From assembly GCF_001941845.1 (NCBI RefSeq), contig NZ_CP018870.1, forward strand, positions 6,858,001 through 6,922,000: a DNA stretch of 64,000 bases, in the 5' to 3' direction. A program made the position numbers and the translations under genes. Position 1 is the stretch's first letter. Every line of letters starts with the position of its first letter. Of this stretch, positions 45,453 through 54,407 are shown piece by piece. Source of the DNA: Streptomyces sp. TN58 (GTDB lineage: Bacteria > Actinomycetota > Actinomycetes > Streptomycetales > Streptomycetaceae). The notes beneath the pieces were generated by a model. The model worked only from the letters and a program-made list of their open reading frames with translations. It was not told the DNA's origin and did not search any database.

Positions 45453-45803
45453 TCAGCAGGGGCGGACGGGCTGGTGGTCGTGGACGAAGCGGGCCGAGAC
45501 CCAGCCGTTGGCGCCCTGGAGGCGGTACCAGAGGGGGTTGCCGTCCACCCATCCGCCGCGCGCCTGGCACCTGAGGAGCACCCGCTGACCGGGGCGCAGC
45601 GACTTGACGACCCCGGAGTAGACCGTCGGCCTCGCGCGTACGTGGAGCGGCGCGTCCGAGACCACCTCGCCCACCGGGTACGCGGCCCGGGGCGCGGCGG
45701 CGGCCGGCGCGGCCCCAGGCTGCGGGGCGGCCCACCCGGCGCCGCCCATCGGGCCGAGCGCCAGCCCTGCGGCCAGCACACACATCAGTACGGACTTGTT
45801 CAT
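45453..45803 (-). CDS. Small secreted SH3-like protein
   Basis: A 116-residue exported protein with a signal peptide (MNKSVLMCVLAAGLALGPMGGAGWAAP). The mature domain matches a bacterial SH3 fold (DAPLHVRARPTVYSGVVKSLRPGQRVLLRCQ, then WYRLQGANGWVSARFV), which usually binds cell-wall peptides. The conserved VRARPT...GWVSARFV pattern is clear. AGAGGG lies ~7 nt before the ATG. It is divergent from the SsgA-like gene. Confidence 0.8.
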   Translation of the reverse strand: MNKSVLMCVLAAGLALGPMGGAGWAAPQPGAAPAAAAPRAAYPVGEVVSDAPLHVRARPTVYSGVVKSLRPGQRVLLRCQARGGWVDGNPLWYRLQGANGWVSARFVHDHQPVRPC

Positions 45804-46172
45804 CTTCGGCCCTCTTCTGCGACGACTTCGGCGCGGGCATGCCGCCGCGGACCGCGGACGGTCGAGAGTGCCCGACACGACTATCCGCGCGGGCCGGTGC
45901 GGTCCGGCGGCCGACACGTCCGCCGTTCCCCCCAATGGCCCGCGAGCGGCCGCACCCGGGCCTCTGGCCGTGCCCCTGTCCGAGCGGCCGTCCGGGCGCA
46001 TGTCCGGATCCCGCTGTTTCGGACGCGGACGAACGAGCAGACGCGAACCACGGCACCCGTGTCGTCGCGCCGCCGCGCCGTCGCCGCTGCCGTGCCGCCG
46101 TGCCGCTCCGGCCGGGCGGCGCGCCCCACCGCCGCCCGGCCGTCCGCCGCCCTCCCGCAGAGACGAGTCATC
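45804..46172. other. Intergenic region, 369 bp
   Basis: Divergent region between the SH3-like and SsgA-like genes. It is very GC-rich and open in several frames, but none has a ribosome site or recognisable product. No convincing promoter, repeat or RNA was seen. Confidence 0.5.
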
Positions 46173-46604
46173 ATGGACCACCGGCCCCACGTCCCCGAGC
46201 AGGACCTGACCTGGACGACCGAGATCCACCAGGTGCGGACCCGGCTGCGCTTCCCCCTGCGGGCCACGTTCCGCTGGTCGTCCGAGAGCCCGCTGGAGGT
46301 CGAGGTCGCCTTCCACCCGGTGGGGGCCGACGACGTGACCTGGGTGATCGGCCGCGACCTCCTCGCCAGGGGCCTGCGCACCCTGGCGGGAACGGGAGAG
46401 GTCCGGATCCGGCCGTGCGCCGGCCCGGGCCGCCAGGGGCAGGTCCTCCTGCGGCTGGGGGCCGAGCCGCCGTACGCCCTCTTCCTGCTGGACCGGGCGG
46501 GGCTGGAGTCCTGGCTGGACAGGACATGGGCGGGGGTCCCGCCCGGCCGCGAGGCGGAGCACCTGGACTGGGGATTCTTCGAGGGCCTGCTCGCGGACCG
46601 GTAG
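46173..46604 (+). CDS. SsgA-like sporulation/cell-division protein
   Basis: A 143-residue member of the SALP (SsgA-like protein) family, confined to sporulating actinomycetes. Family features include LRFPLRATFRWSSESPLEVEVAFHP, WVIGRDLLARGL, VRIRPCAG and the C-terminal LFLLDRAGLESWLDRTWAGVPPG. Members steer septum site choice, peptidoglycan synthesis and spore maturation. Which paralogue it is cannot be told from reading alone. The ribosome site (GAGACGAG) is weak. Confidence 0.88.
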   Translation: MDHRPHVPEQDLTWTTEIHQVRTRLRFPLRATFRWSSESPLEVEVAFHPVGADDVTWVIGRDLLARGLRTLAGTGEVRIRPCAGPGRQGQVLLRLGAEPPYALFLLDRAGLESWLDRTWAGVPPGREAEHLDWGFFEGLLADR

Positions 46605-46801
46605 TGCCGTGACCGGCCCGGGTGCGTGCGCCGGGCGGCTGCTCTAGCGTCGAAGGAGGGGGAGGTCCGGCTGAGCCGGCCCGGTGGCCGCACGCCAGGC
46701 CGCGGGCCCCGTCGGCGGTCGCCTGCGGACCCGGAGGCGTAAAGGGGCCCGGGACCGCGCATCCCGAAAGCAGCGGTGAACCCTGAGAGCGGGTGTGTTC
46801 C

Positions 46802-47074
46802 ATGCGTACGTCGACACATGTCGCCGGTGTCCTCACCGGCCTGGCCCTCGCACTCGGCGGCACGGCCCTCACGGCCCCCGCCGCGCACGCGGACGTCACG
46901 GCCTGCATCAACGAGGTCGAGCGGGAGCTGCGGGGCGGCGAGGCCCCGTCCTACGTCAGGACGGCCTGCTTCACCGGGCAGAGCGGTGACCACGAGGGGT
47001 GCGTGACGACCCTCACCAAGGGCGGCGGTGTGACGAACGGCACCGCCGTGACCGCCTGCAAGGTGGCCCCGTAG
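46802..47074 (+). CDS. Small secreted Cys-containing protein
   Basis: A 90-residue protein with a signal peptide (MRTSTHVAGVLTGLALALGG, cleavage near AHA-DVT at about 31). The mature ~58 residues contain four Cys (TACINEV, RTACFTG, HEGCVTT, TACKVAP), so two disulfides are likely. An in-frame GTG three codons earlier is an alternative start. I recognise no family; small exported proteins of this type are frequent in Streptomyces. Confidence 0.65.
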   Translation: MRTSTHVAGVLTGLALALGGTALTAPAAHADVTACINEVERELRGGEAPSYVRTACFTGQSGDHEGCVTTLTKGGGVTNGTAVTACKVAP

Positions 47075-47092
47075 CCGTCACAGCCGCGGAGG

Positions 47093-47467
47093 TCACACCA
47101 GCGGGAGGGCCCTGTCGTCCGGGACGCCGTCCGCCGGGCCGGGGCCAGGCGCCGCCGGGGCGGCGGACGGCCCCGCGAGGTAGGCCAGGAGGCCGGCGAT
47201 CTCACGGCCGGCCTCCGCCGGGTGCCGGAAGCGCGCGCCGGGGGCTATGGCGTAGCGGTTGCGCCGCCCGTCACGGGTCCGGGTGAGGTACCCGTCCGTC
47301 TCCAGGTCGGTGACGATCCCCTGCACGGTGCGCTCGGTGAGGTCGCAGCCCGCCGCGATGTCGCGCAGCCGGATCCCCGGGTCGCGCGCGATGGCGATCA
47401 GGACCCGGGCGTGGTTCGTCAGAAAGGTCCATTGGTTCCGACGGGAACCCGCGTGCTCGTTCTCCAC
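47093..47467 (-). CDS. Winged-helix transcriptional regulator
   Basis: About 124 residues with a winged helix-turn-helix of the MarR/ArsR type: QWTFLTNHARVLIAIARDP, recognition region RDIAAGCDLTERTVQGIVTDLETDGYL and wing RTRDGRRNRY. No effector domain follows, only an Ala/Pro-rich tail. The start is uncertain: GTG 47467 begins VENEHAGSR, but its ribosome site is poor, and the frame stays open further upstream. It is divergent from the sigma factor gene, across an unusually AT-rich stretch (47480-47530), and could regulate it. Confidence 0.7.
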   Translation of the reverse strand: MENEHAGSRRNQWTFLTNHARVLIAIARDPGIRLRDIAAGCDLTERTVQGIVTDLETDGYLTRTRDGRRNRYAIAPGARFRHPAEAGREIAGLLAYLAGPSAAPAAPGPGPADGVPDDRALPLV

Positions 47468-47650
47468 TCCGACATTCTTGAGGGGCGAATCGCGAAAATC
47501 AAATCCCGAAAAGTTTTTCCGGTATAACTTGACGTGTGTCCGGGCTCCCGGCAGGGTGCAGGGGAGCGGAAGGGGACTTCCGCACCGACCGAGCAACGAG
47601 CGACCCAGATCGCGCTACGCGCCGCAAGCACCTGTGCCCAAGGAGCGACG

Positions 47651-48577
47651 ATGACCATGACGGCCACGACCGAGGCCACCACCTCGGCGACGCCTCCCAC
47701 GACGGACCGAACCCCCGCCGACGGCGCCGCGGAGGGCCCCGCGCTCAGCGGGCTGCCCGAGGTGCCCTGCCCGCGGGAACTGTCGACCGTCGACGCCCGG
47801 CAGCTGACCCGGGTGTTCTTCGAGCGGCTGCGGAGCCTGGAGGAAGGCACCCGCGAGTACCAGTACGTGCGCGGCACGCTGATCGAGATGAACATCTCAC
47901 TGGTGAACTTCGCAGCCCGCCCGTTCCGTGACCGTCCCGGCGGACCCGAGAACGAGGACATCGTCCAGGTCGGCATCATCGGCCTCATCAAGGCCATCGA
48001 CCGCTACGACCCGGAACGCAACACCCAGTTCACGACGCTCGCCCTGCCCTACATCACCGGGGAGATCAAGCGCCACTTCCGCGACGCGACCTGGGCCGTG
48101 CGGGTCCCGCGCCGGCTCCAGGAGCAGCGCCTGCTGCTCGCGAAGGCCACGGAGGAGCTGACCTCCGAGACGGACCACGCGCCCACCCCGGCGGAACTGG
48201 CCGCCCACCTGGGCCTCACCGAGGACGAGGTCCGCGAGGGCCTGGTGGCGGCGAACGCCTACTCCACCCAGTCCCTCGACGCACCCCAGACCGAAGCCGG
48301 CGGCACCGGTGCCGCGGCGGGCGGCCAGTCCGCCCGCTCCCTCGCCGAGACCGTCGGCGGCCTCGACCCCGCGCTGGAGGCCGTCGAGGACCGCCAGGCC
48401 CTCGGGCCCCTGCTCGCCGGCCTCGACGAGCGCAGCACCCGCATCCTGGAGCTGCGCTTCGGCCAGGAGATGACCCAGGCGGAGATCGGCGAGGAGGTCG
48501 GCCTCTCCCAGATGCACGTCTCCCGCCTGCTCACCCGCACCCTGGAGAACCTGCGCGAGGAGATGCTGCGCGACTGA
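47651..48577 (+). CDS. SigB/SigF-family RNA polymerase sigma factor
   Basis: A 308-residue group 3 sigma factor. Region 2 includes NISLVNFAARPF and EDIVQVGIIGLIKAIDRYDPERNTQFTTLALPYITGEIKRHFRD. Region 3 is PAELAAHLGLTEDEV. The region 4 helix-turn-helix is QEMTQAEIGEEVGLSQMHVSRLL. This family drives stress and developmental genes in Streptomyces and is normally held by an RsbW-like anti-sigma factor; none is adjacent. An AAGGAG site lies 5 nt before the ATG; the frame is open further upstream without support. A strong hairpin follows. Confidence 0.9.
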   Translation: MTMTATTEATTSATPPTTDRTPADGAAEGPALSGLPEVPCPRELSTVDARQLTRVFFERLRSLEEGTREYQYVRGTLIEMNISLVNFAARPFRDRPGGPENEDIVQVGIIGLIKAIDRYDPERNTQFTTLALPYITGEIKRHFRDATWAVRVPRRLQEQRLLLAKATEELTSETDHAPTPAELAAHLGLTEDEVREGLVAANAYSTQSLDAPQTEAGGTGAAAGGQSARSLAETVGGLDPALEAVEDRQALGPLLAGLDERSTRILELRFGQEMTQAEIGEEVGLSQMHVSRLLTRTLENLREEMLRD

Positions 48578-48600
48578 CCGGCGGTCGGAGGACCTCAGGG

Positions 48601-48626
48601 GGCCGGGCGGCCGTCACCGCCCGGCC
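48601..48626 (+). terminator. Hairpin after sigma factor gene
   Basis: ggccgggcgg ccgtca ccgcccggcc: 10-bp perfect stem, 6-nt loop, 24 bp past the stop codon. Confidence 0.7.
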
Positions 48627-48663
48627 GCCCCGACCCGTTCCCGAGACCTGACACCGGGGAGTC

Positions 48664-49779
48664 ATGAACAGCTTCATCCGACTGCTGGCCGTCCTCGGCG
48701 GCTCCGCCGTGCTCACCCTCGTCGTGGGCCGCCTCACCGACCTGCTGCTGCGGCGCGCCGACGACCGCCACCACGAAACACCCCTGTGGCACATGCTCCG
48801 CCGCCGCGGACCGGCGTTGCGGGTGCTGCTGTTCACGGCGGTGCTGCGCGGCGCGTACCGGCAGATCGAATGGCGGCCGCTGCACGACCACGAGGCCGCC
48901 GTGGGCCGGACCCTGACGCTCGTGCTGATCGGCGCGGGAGCGTGGTGCGTCGTCGGCGTCGCCTCCGCCATAGTGGAATCCTCCTACGCCCGCTACGCGT
49001 TGGGCACCCGCGACCCCTCACGCGTACGCCGGGTCCGCACACAGGTCACGCTCATCAGAAGGATCGTCACCGCCGTCGTCGCCGTGGTCGCGGCGGCCGC
49101 GATGCTGCTCACCTTCCCCGCCTTCAAGGCCGTCGGCACGTCCGTGCTCGCCTCGGCCGGCGTCATCGGCATCGTCGCGGGCGTGGCCGCCCAGTCCACT
49201 CTCGGAAACCTCTTCGCCGGCTTCCAGATCGCCTTCGGCGACATGGTGCGCATCGGGGACACCGTCGTCGTCGACGGGGAGTGGGGTGTCGTCGAGGAGG
49301 TGACGCTCACCCTGATCGCCGTGCGCACCTGGGACGAGCGCCGGATCACCATGCCCGTCTCGTACTTCACCTCGCGGCCCTTCGAGAACTGGTCGCGCGG
49401 CGGCGTCCAGATGACCGGCACGGTCTTCCTCCACTGCGACCACACCGCCCCCGTCCCCCTCATGCGCGAGAAGCTGAAGGAGATCCTGGACGGCTGCGAG
49501 GCCTGGGACGGCCGAGGCTGGAACCTGGCCGTCACCGACGCCACCCCCACCACCATCGTGGTCCGGGCCATCGTCACGGCCGAGGACGCGGACCGGCTGT
49601 GGACGGCCCGCTGCGAGGTACGCGAGCAACTGGTCGGATGGCTGGCGGAGAAGCACCCCTACGCCCTGCCCCGCGTCGCCACGTCCGCGGCCGCACCCCT
49701 GCCGGACCCTGCCGGGGGACCGCTCGCGCCCGCGGCGCCGGCCGCGGACCGCCCCGGCGTCAGGCGGCCAGCGGGGTGA
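48664..49779 (+). CDS. MscS-family mechanosensitive channel
   Basis: A 371-residue MscS-type channel: three to four N-terminal membrane helices, the pore-lining TM3 with Gly/Ala pattern (LASAGVIGIVAGVAAQSTLGNLFAGFQIAF, ~160-190), then the beta domain (VRIGDTVVVDGEWGVVEEVTLTLIAVRTWDERRITMP). It releases ions on membrane tension. The C-terminus is Ala/Pro-rich and overlaps the 3' end of the convergent amidotransferase gene by 20 bp. Confidence 0.9.
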   Translation: MNSFIRLLAVLGGSAVLTLVVGRLTDLLLRRADDRHHETPLWHMLRRRGPALRVLLFTAVLRGAYRQIEWRPLHDHEAAVGRTLTLVLIGAGAWCVVGVASAIVESSYARYALGTRDPSRVRRVRTQVTLIRRIVTAVVAVVAAAAMLLTFPAFKAVGTSVLASAGVIGIVAGVAAQSTLGNLFAGFQIAFGDMVRIGDTVVVDGEWGVVEEVTLTLIAVRTWDERRITMPVSYFTSRPFENWSRGGVQMTGTVFLHCDHTAPVPLMREKLKEILDGCEAWDGRGWNLAVTDATPTTIVVRAIVTAEDADRLWTARCEVREQLVGWLAEKHPYALPRVATSAAAPLPDPAGGPLAPAAPAADRPGVRRPAG

Positions 49780-50602
49780 AGGGGTACAGCCCGTCCGCAC
49801 CCGGCTGCACGATCCCGTAACTGCTCTCCGGCACCTCGTTCCACGCCCCGGGCAGGTCGCCGAGCGGCTCGGACACCACCAGGCGGGTCTCGTCGGACAC
49901 GCCCTGCAGGAAGCGCATGTCGGGGTGCAGCCTGCGCAGCGTCTCCACCCGGCTGCTGTAGAACAGCGACCGGGACGCGCCCTCGCTGGAATAGCGGAAG
50001 GCCCACACCGCGACGCCGTTGGTGACGGCCACCGTCATCTGCATCGGATGCTCCACACCGTGTTCCCGGCCGACCCGCTCCACCACCCCCACCATCCTGG
50101 CGACGGCGCCCGGCGGGTCCTCCTCCAGGCCGAGGGTGAGCGCCAGGTAGAACATCACCTCGGAGTCCGTCGTGCCCTCGATCTCCCCGTACAGCGCGGG
50201 ATCGACGAGCAGGGCGAGGTCCCGCCGCATCGTGTGGAAGCCGGCGATGGCTCCGTTGTGCATCCACATCCAGCGGCCGTGGCGGAAGGGATGGCAGTTC
50301 GTCTGCTGCACCGCCGTGCCCGTCGACGCCCGGATGTGGGCGAAGAACACCGGCGAGGTGACATGGTCCGACAGCTCCCGCAGGTTGCGGTTGTTCCACG
50401 CGGGACCGACGTCCCTCATCAGGGCGGGGGTGCCGTCGCCACTGCCGCCGTCCGGATACCACCCGACGCCGAAACCGTCACCGTTGGTCGTCTCCACACC
50501 CAGCTTGGAGTGGAGGCTCTGGTCGATCAGCGAGTGGGCGGGTTTGTACAGGATGGTGTCGAGCAGCACGGGGGTTCCCGAATACGCCAGCCACCGGCAC
50601 AT
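49760..50602 (-). CDS. Class II glutamine amidotransferase (EgtC/YafJ-like)
   Basis: A 280-residue Ntn-type amidotransferase beginning MCRWLAYSGTP, with Cys2 as the nucleophile after Met removal. The motifs ETTNGDGFGVGWY, FFAHIRASTGT and CHPFRHGRWMWMHNGAIAGF are those of stand-alone class II GATase domains. The exact reaction is not clear: EgtC acts on a gamma-glutamyl amide in ergothioneine synthesis, but no other egt gene is nearby. It overlaps the MscS gene tail-to-tail by 20 bp. Confidence 0.88.
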   Translation of the reverse strand: MCRWLAYSGTPVLLDTILYKPAHSLIDQSLHSKLGVETTNGDGFGVGWYPDGGSGDGTPALMRDVGPAWNNRNLRELSDHVTSPVFFAHIRASTGTAVQQTNCHPFRHGRWMWMHNGAIAGFHTMRRDLALLVDPALYGEIEGTTDSEVMFYLALTLGLEEDPPGAVARMVGVVERVGREHGVEHPMQMTVAVTNGVAVWAFRYSSEGASRSLFYSSRVETLRRLHPDMRFLQGVSDETRLVVSEPLGDLPGAWNEVPESSYGIVQPGADGLYPFTPLAA

Positions 50603-50768
50603 GTGCGATCACCTGACTCGTCCGCCCCGTCCGGTCGGCCGTGCCGTGCCGTGCCGCGCCGCGGGCCGGCCGGGGCCGTAACCGCCCGCGTGGACGCCCC
50701 GTCGCCCATGCGCCATTCTCCCGCCGCCCGGCGGGAGCCGCACGCGGGACGAACGGGCACCGGAGCGG

Positions 50769-51020
50769 CTACCAGCCGAAGCGGCGGTCGACGACGGCCG
50801 CGAACTCCTCGAAGCTCAGCACACGGTCGCCGTTCTGGTCGGCCGCGTCGAAGAGGGCCGAGGAGTCCTCGGTGTCCCCCACACCCCAGAACGGGATCGC
50901 TCCCTGCGCGGCGAGCGTGGGCCCCTTGGAGCGCAGGGCGCCGATGACCTCGGCGCGTGTCAGGGTGCCGTCCTGGTCGAGGTCGAGGGCGTCGAACAAC
51001 CGCCGGGCCTTCTCACTCAT
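50769..51020 (-). CDS. Two-EF-hand calcium-binding protein
   Basis: An 83-residue protein with two canonical 12-residue EF-hand loops: DLDQDGTLTRAE (~13-24) and DQNGDRVLSFEE (~64-75). Both have acidic residues at positions 1, 3 or 5, and 12, so both should bind calcium. It resembles small calerythrin/CabC-like proteins of Streptomyces that buffer or sense Ca2+. It lies about 100 bp downstream of the P450 gene on the same strand. Confidence 0.88.
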   Translation of the reverse strand: MSEKARRLFDALDLDQDGTLTRAEVIGALRSKGPTLAAQGAIPFWGVGDTEDSSALFDAADQNGDRVLSFEEFAAVVDRRFGW

Positions 51021-51121
51021 CACATGTCCTCTCAGCGGTGCGCGCGCCGTCGCGGCCGACGGGTCCTGTAACCGAGGACGCGATCGGCCCCCGTAAGGTT
51101 GCCCGGCCCGCAGGGCGCGAC

Positions 51122-52360
51122 TCACCAGACGGCGTGCAGCGCCTCCGGCGAGCGGTGGATCAGGGTGGGCCGCATCCGCGGCCGGGGACGGCCGGGGTCC
51201 GGGCGCAGCCCCGGCAGGCGGCTCGTCAGCAGCTCCAGCGTCAGCCGCAGCTGCTCGCGCGCGAGCCGGGATCCGGGGCAGCCGTGCGGGCCGTGCCCGA
51301 AGGCGAGGTGCCGGCGGTTCACGGGCCGGGTGATGTCGAACTCGCCGGCCCGTTCGTAGCGCTCCCCGTCGCGATTGGCCGCACCGTACGCCACCAGCAC
51401 GGCGGCCCCGGCGGGCAGCTCGCTGCCGCCGAGGGCGACCGGCCGGGTGGTGGTCCGCCGGAAGGCCTGGATGGCGGTGTCGTGGCGGGCCGCCTCCTCC
51501 ACCGCCGCCGGGATCAGCGACGGATCGGCGCAGAGCATCCGCCACTGCCGCCGGTCCTCGTCGAGCAGGTGCATCAGTGCCGTGCCGATGAGGGCTCCGG
51601 TGGTGAGGAATCCCGCGATCAGCAGGTTCTGCAGGCTCGTCACCAACTCGTGGCGCTGCTCCAGGGTGAGCTCGCCCGTACCGGGGGCGAGATCGGACAC
51701 CATGGCCGAGCACAGGTCGTCCCGCGGCCGGTCGCGCCGGTCGCGCACGTACCCGTCCAGCAGGTGCTGGAGCGCGACCACGTCCTCGGCCGCGGCCGCC
51801 TGTCCCTCCGGGGGCAGCGGACGGAACAGAAGCTCCTCGGCCCGGTAGCCGCCGAGCACGGCCGCGGGCACGTCGGCCGGGTCCAGCCCGATCAGCCGCC
51901 CCACCACCATCCCCGGCAGCCGCCGCGCGTACGCCTCCACCAGATCCGCGGATCCGTCCGCCGCGAAGCCGTCCACCAGCTCCGCGGCGCACGCCCGCGC
52001 GTACGGGACCAGCGCCGCCACCCGCCCGGCCGACAGCCCCCGGTTGAGCGGGGCCCGGTGCCGGCGGTGGGCGGCGCCGTCCGAGGACACGACCGTGGGC
52101 CGGGGCCCGAACCCCCGCGACAGGACGGCCAGCGCCGCCTCCGACAGCTCCGCCGGCGGGACGTCCGGGAGCAGGGCGTTCGCGGAGGAGAAGTCCTCCG
52201 CGCGCAGCAGCACCTCCCGTACGTCGCGGTCGCGCGCGACCAGCCACGCGTCGAACTCGGGCACGTACGTGAGCCCTTCGGCCCGGCGGGCGCGGTCGTA
52301 CAGCGGGTACGGGTCGCGGTACAGCTCGTCACGCCGTGCCTGCTCGTCGTGCCACGTCAC
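51122..52360 (-). CDS. Cytochrome P450
   Basis: A 412-residue bacterial P450. The K-helix ExxR is in VEEAARHDT and the heme loop is FGHGPHGCPGSRLAR with the Cys ligand. In the I-helix the usual AG(x)(E/D)TT reads AGFLTT: the conserved acid of the proton-delivery pair is Leu, while the Thr is kept. A GTG at 52360 has a strong GGAGG site 7 nt upstream, so it is preferred over an ATG 48 bp earlier. No ferredoxin gene is adjacent. Substrate unknown; loss of the acid may mean altered oxygen activation. Confidence 0.9.
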   Translation of the reverse strand: MTWHDEQARRDELYRDPYPLYDRARRAEGLTYVPEFDAWLVARDRDVREVLLRAEDFSSANALLPDVPPAELSEAALAVLSRGFGPRPTVVSSDGAAHRRHRAPLNRGLSAGRVAALVPYARACAAELVDGFAADGSADLVEAYARRLPGMVVGRLIGLDPADVPAAVLGGYRAEELLFRPLPPEGQAAAAEDVVALQHLLDGYVRDRRDRPRDDLCSAMVSDLAPGTGELTLEQRHELVTSLQNLLIAGFLTTGALIGTALMHLLDEDRRQWRMLCADPSLIPAAVEEAARHDTAIQAFRRTTTRPVALGGSELPAGAAVLVAYGAANRDGERYERAGEFDITRPVNRRHLAFGHGPHGCPGSRLAREQLRLTLELLTSRLPGLRPDPGRPRPRMRPTLIHRSPEALHAVW

Positions 52361-52459
52361 AGGGGGACCTCCGGGGAGCGCGCGGGACCGGGCGGGGCGC
52401 CCGGCCATCCTGCCCGAACCCGGCCGCGCCCGACAGGGCGCGAGCCGGGGCGGGAAGGA

Positions 52460-53569
52460 TCAGGAGCCGGAGTTGAGTTCGGCGACGATCGAGGCGGGGG
52501 TGTGGCCGCTGCTGTCCGACAGGCGGTGGAAGTCGACCGAGACGAAGTTCGGCGCGCGGCCGCCGGCCGCGGGCCGGCACCGCTCGGCGATGCGGTTCCT
52601 GAGCTTCGCGCCGTTGTCCAGCGCCGCCGTCAGCACGGTGGGCACGTTGCGGTGATGGCTCATCGTGAACAGTCGCCGGAAGCCGGGCTCCTGCCGGTCC
52701 AGGGGCACGTCCGGCCAACGGCTCACGCAGGACGTGTCGTTGCCCAGGTCGCCCAGGCTCCAGTAGTTGCTCACCGTCCAGGACCTGTCGTACATGACGC
52801 CCAGGTGTTCGCGGTCCGACCGGTCCGAGAAGATCAGCAGCCGCTTGCCGGAGGTGACCAGGTCGGCGGCCTTGGGCCAGCCCTTCTGCCGCACGCCCCA
52901 CTCGTCCGGCCTGAACACCATGTCGGACAGCCCCCTGACCCGGCCCAGGGACCCGCCCAGCTGGTCGGCGCCCACGTAGTCCTCCAGGAACACGGTCACG
53001 ATCTCCTGCGGGTGCGCGGCGAGGAAGTCCACCACCGTCTGCATGGTGCCGTGGAAGGACTGGCGGGGCAGCGCGTAGGTGGCACCCGCGAAGGTCTTGC
53101 AGTCGCCGTGGCACAGGTACACGTCGCTCGGGTAGCAGTCGCTGCCGAAGCTGATGACGCACAGCCAGGTGCTGCGCTCGTACCAGTGGGTGTCCAGGCT
53201 GAGGCCGCGGACGCCGCCTTCGAGCTGTGCGCGCACTGATTCGGACTGGTTGACGGAACTCCAGCGGGAGTCCTCGTAGTTGGTGAAGGCGTTGTGGGTG
53301 GTCAGGAAGGAGACCTCGTCCAGGCGCCGGTCGCCCCAGCGGGCGGCCGCGAGGTCGGCGAGGGCGCCTACCGGGGCGGCGCGGGTCGTCGTCGCGGTGC
53401 CGGCGGTGGAGGCGGTGGCCGTGGTCGCCGTGCCCAGCAGCGCCGGCAGGAGCAGGCACACCGCGGTGCGCCGGTGGTACCGGGGGGAGGGCCGGGGGGT
53501 CTGCCCCCTCCGCAGCGCACCGCGCAGGCGTCCGCGGAACCCCACTCGCCTCATGTCCATGTCAATCAT
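52460..53569 (-). CDS. Secreted phosphatidylinositol-specific phospholipase C-like protein
   Basis: A 369-residue exported protein. A long n-region with Arg precedes a hydrophobic stretch (TAVCLLLPALLGTATTATAS), compatible with a Sec or Tat signal. The domain matches the PI-PLC X-domain superfamily: His92 in FLTTHNAFTNY, His154 in YLCHGDC, and FLEDYVG and LLIFSD strands. Such enzymes cleave phosphatidylinositol or related head groups. Cys pairs suggest disulfides. Several ATGs (53569, 53560, 53554) have no good ribosome site, so the start is uncertain. Confidence 0.82.
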   Translation of the reverse strand: MIDMDMRRVGFRGRLRGALRRGQTPRPSPRYHRRTAVCLLLPALLGTATTATASTAGTATTTRAAPVGALADLAAARWGDRRLDEVSFLTTHNAFTNYEDSRWSSVNQSESVRAQLEGGVRGLSLDTHWYERSTWLCVISFGSDCYPSDVYLCHGDCKTFAGATYALPRQSFHGTMQTVVDFLAAHPQEIVTVFLEDYVGADQLGGSLGRVRGLSDMVFRPDEWGVRQKGWPKAADLVTSGKRLLIFSDRSDREHLGVMYDRSWTVSNYWSLGDLGNDTSCVSRWPDVPLDRQEPGFRRLFTMSHHRNVPTVLTAALDNGAKLRNRIAERCRPAAGGRAPNFVSVDFHRLSDSSGHTPASIVAELNSGS

Positions 53570-53640
53570 GGCGGGAGGTTAGCGCGCGCCTCGGCGTTAT
53601 AGCTCCCGGTGGACGCGCGCGGGATGCCCGCGGGCGCGGC

Positions 53641-54147
53641 TCAGTAGCGCAGAGCCCTGGCGGTCTGCGCCGACACCGTGCCGGACAGCTTGTGCGTGCT
53701 CCGGGCCGTGCCCTGGCCCGTACCCTTCCCGGGGACGTCGGAGACCGTCACCACCACGGTGTCGACGAGGTTGCCGCTCTCGTCCTTGAACTCCACCTGC
53801 ACGGCGAAGGACTTGGCCGCGTCGTCGGTGTTCCGCACGGTCACGGGGACCGTCGTGTAGCCATCCCCGCCGGTGGCCACGGTGCCCAGGGACACCTGAT
53901 CCTTGGCGTCCACGCCGTCCTTGACCTCGGCGAGCTTGTCCTTCGCGACGGCGGCAGCGGACTCGGCGGCCTTCGCGGCCTCGGACGCGGCCGACGAGAC
54001 CGCCTCGCCGGCCGACTTCACCGCGGACGCGGCACTGGACACGGCCCCGCCCGGGTCGCCGTCGCCGCCCGAGCAGCCGGCGGCGCCGAGCACCACCGCC
54101 GCCAGCACCGCACCTGCCGCACCACGCATCCACGCGACCGTAGCCAC
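53641..54147 (-). CDS. Lipoprotein with Ala-rich helix and beta domain
   Basis: About 168 residues. The N-terminus (MRGAAGAVLAAVVLGAAGCSGG) has lipobox GAAGC. An Ala/Ser/Lys heptad-like helix follows (about 40-80, SSAASEAAKAAESAAAV), then a beta domain (YTTVPVTVRNTDDAAKSFAVQVEFKD) that resembles FxLYD/DUF4352-like extracellular domains. The start is uncertain: GTG 54147 is close to a GGAGG site, ATG 54129 directly precedes the signal. Function unknown. Confidence 0.65.
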   Translation of the reverse strand: MATVAWMRGAAGAVLAAVVLGAAGCSGGDGDPGGAVSSAASAVKSAGEAVSSAASEAAKAAESAAAVAKDKLAEVKDGVDAKDQVSLGTVATGGDGYTTVPVTVRNTDDAAKSFAVQVEFKDESGNLVDTVVVTVSDVPGKGTGQGTARSTHKLSGTVSAQTARALRY

Positions 54148-54280
54148 CACGCCTCCAAGGGTGTTCCGGACCTCCCAGTCAAGGCCCCGGCACCCCCCGC
54201 CCGCCCGCTGGACGGGGCATCCGGGTGAGAAACGGGCGTACCGCTCCAGGGGACGGAAGCGAGTTTTCAAGGCAGCGCCT

Positions 54281-54298
54281 TGTGACAGGGCTGTCACA
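54281..54298. promoter_or_regulatory. 18-bp palindrome between divergent genes
   Basis: TGTGACAGGGCTGTCACA: 8-bp inverted repeats around GG, located between the divergent lipoprotein and HAD genes, 110 bp before the latter. The neighbouring bases are less GC-rich than average. A repressor or activator dimer site is plausible; CRP/FNR-type sites share the TGTGA half. Confidence 0.5.
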
Positions 54299-54407
54299 GC
54301 TTCGAAGATCGCTTGATCTTGCCCCGGTGGGAGAGACGACAGTGTCTCGATCACATGAGCGGGCGGTGTGCTCGCTGGTCAGACCAGGACGAAGAGGGGG
54401 AGTCGGC

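Noticed and set aside
46605..46801. Possible small RNA or promoter upstream of the small secreted protein
   Set aside because: No clear promoter hexamers, palindrome or terminator could be found.
50769..52247. A 492-codon minus-strand frame spanning the EF-hand gene and the P450 region
   Set aside because: Only the last 83 codons are protein-like; the rest is an Arg/Gly-rich shadow of the P450 gene.
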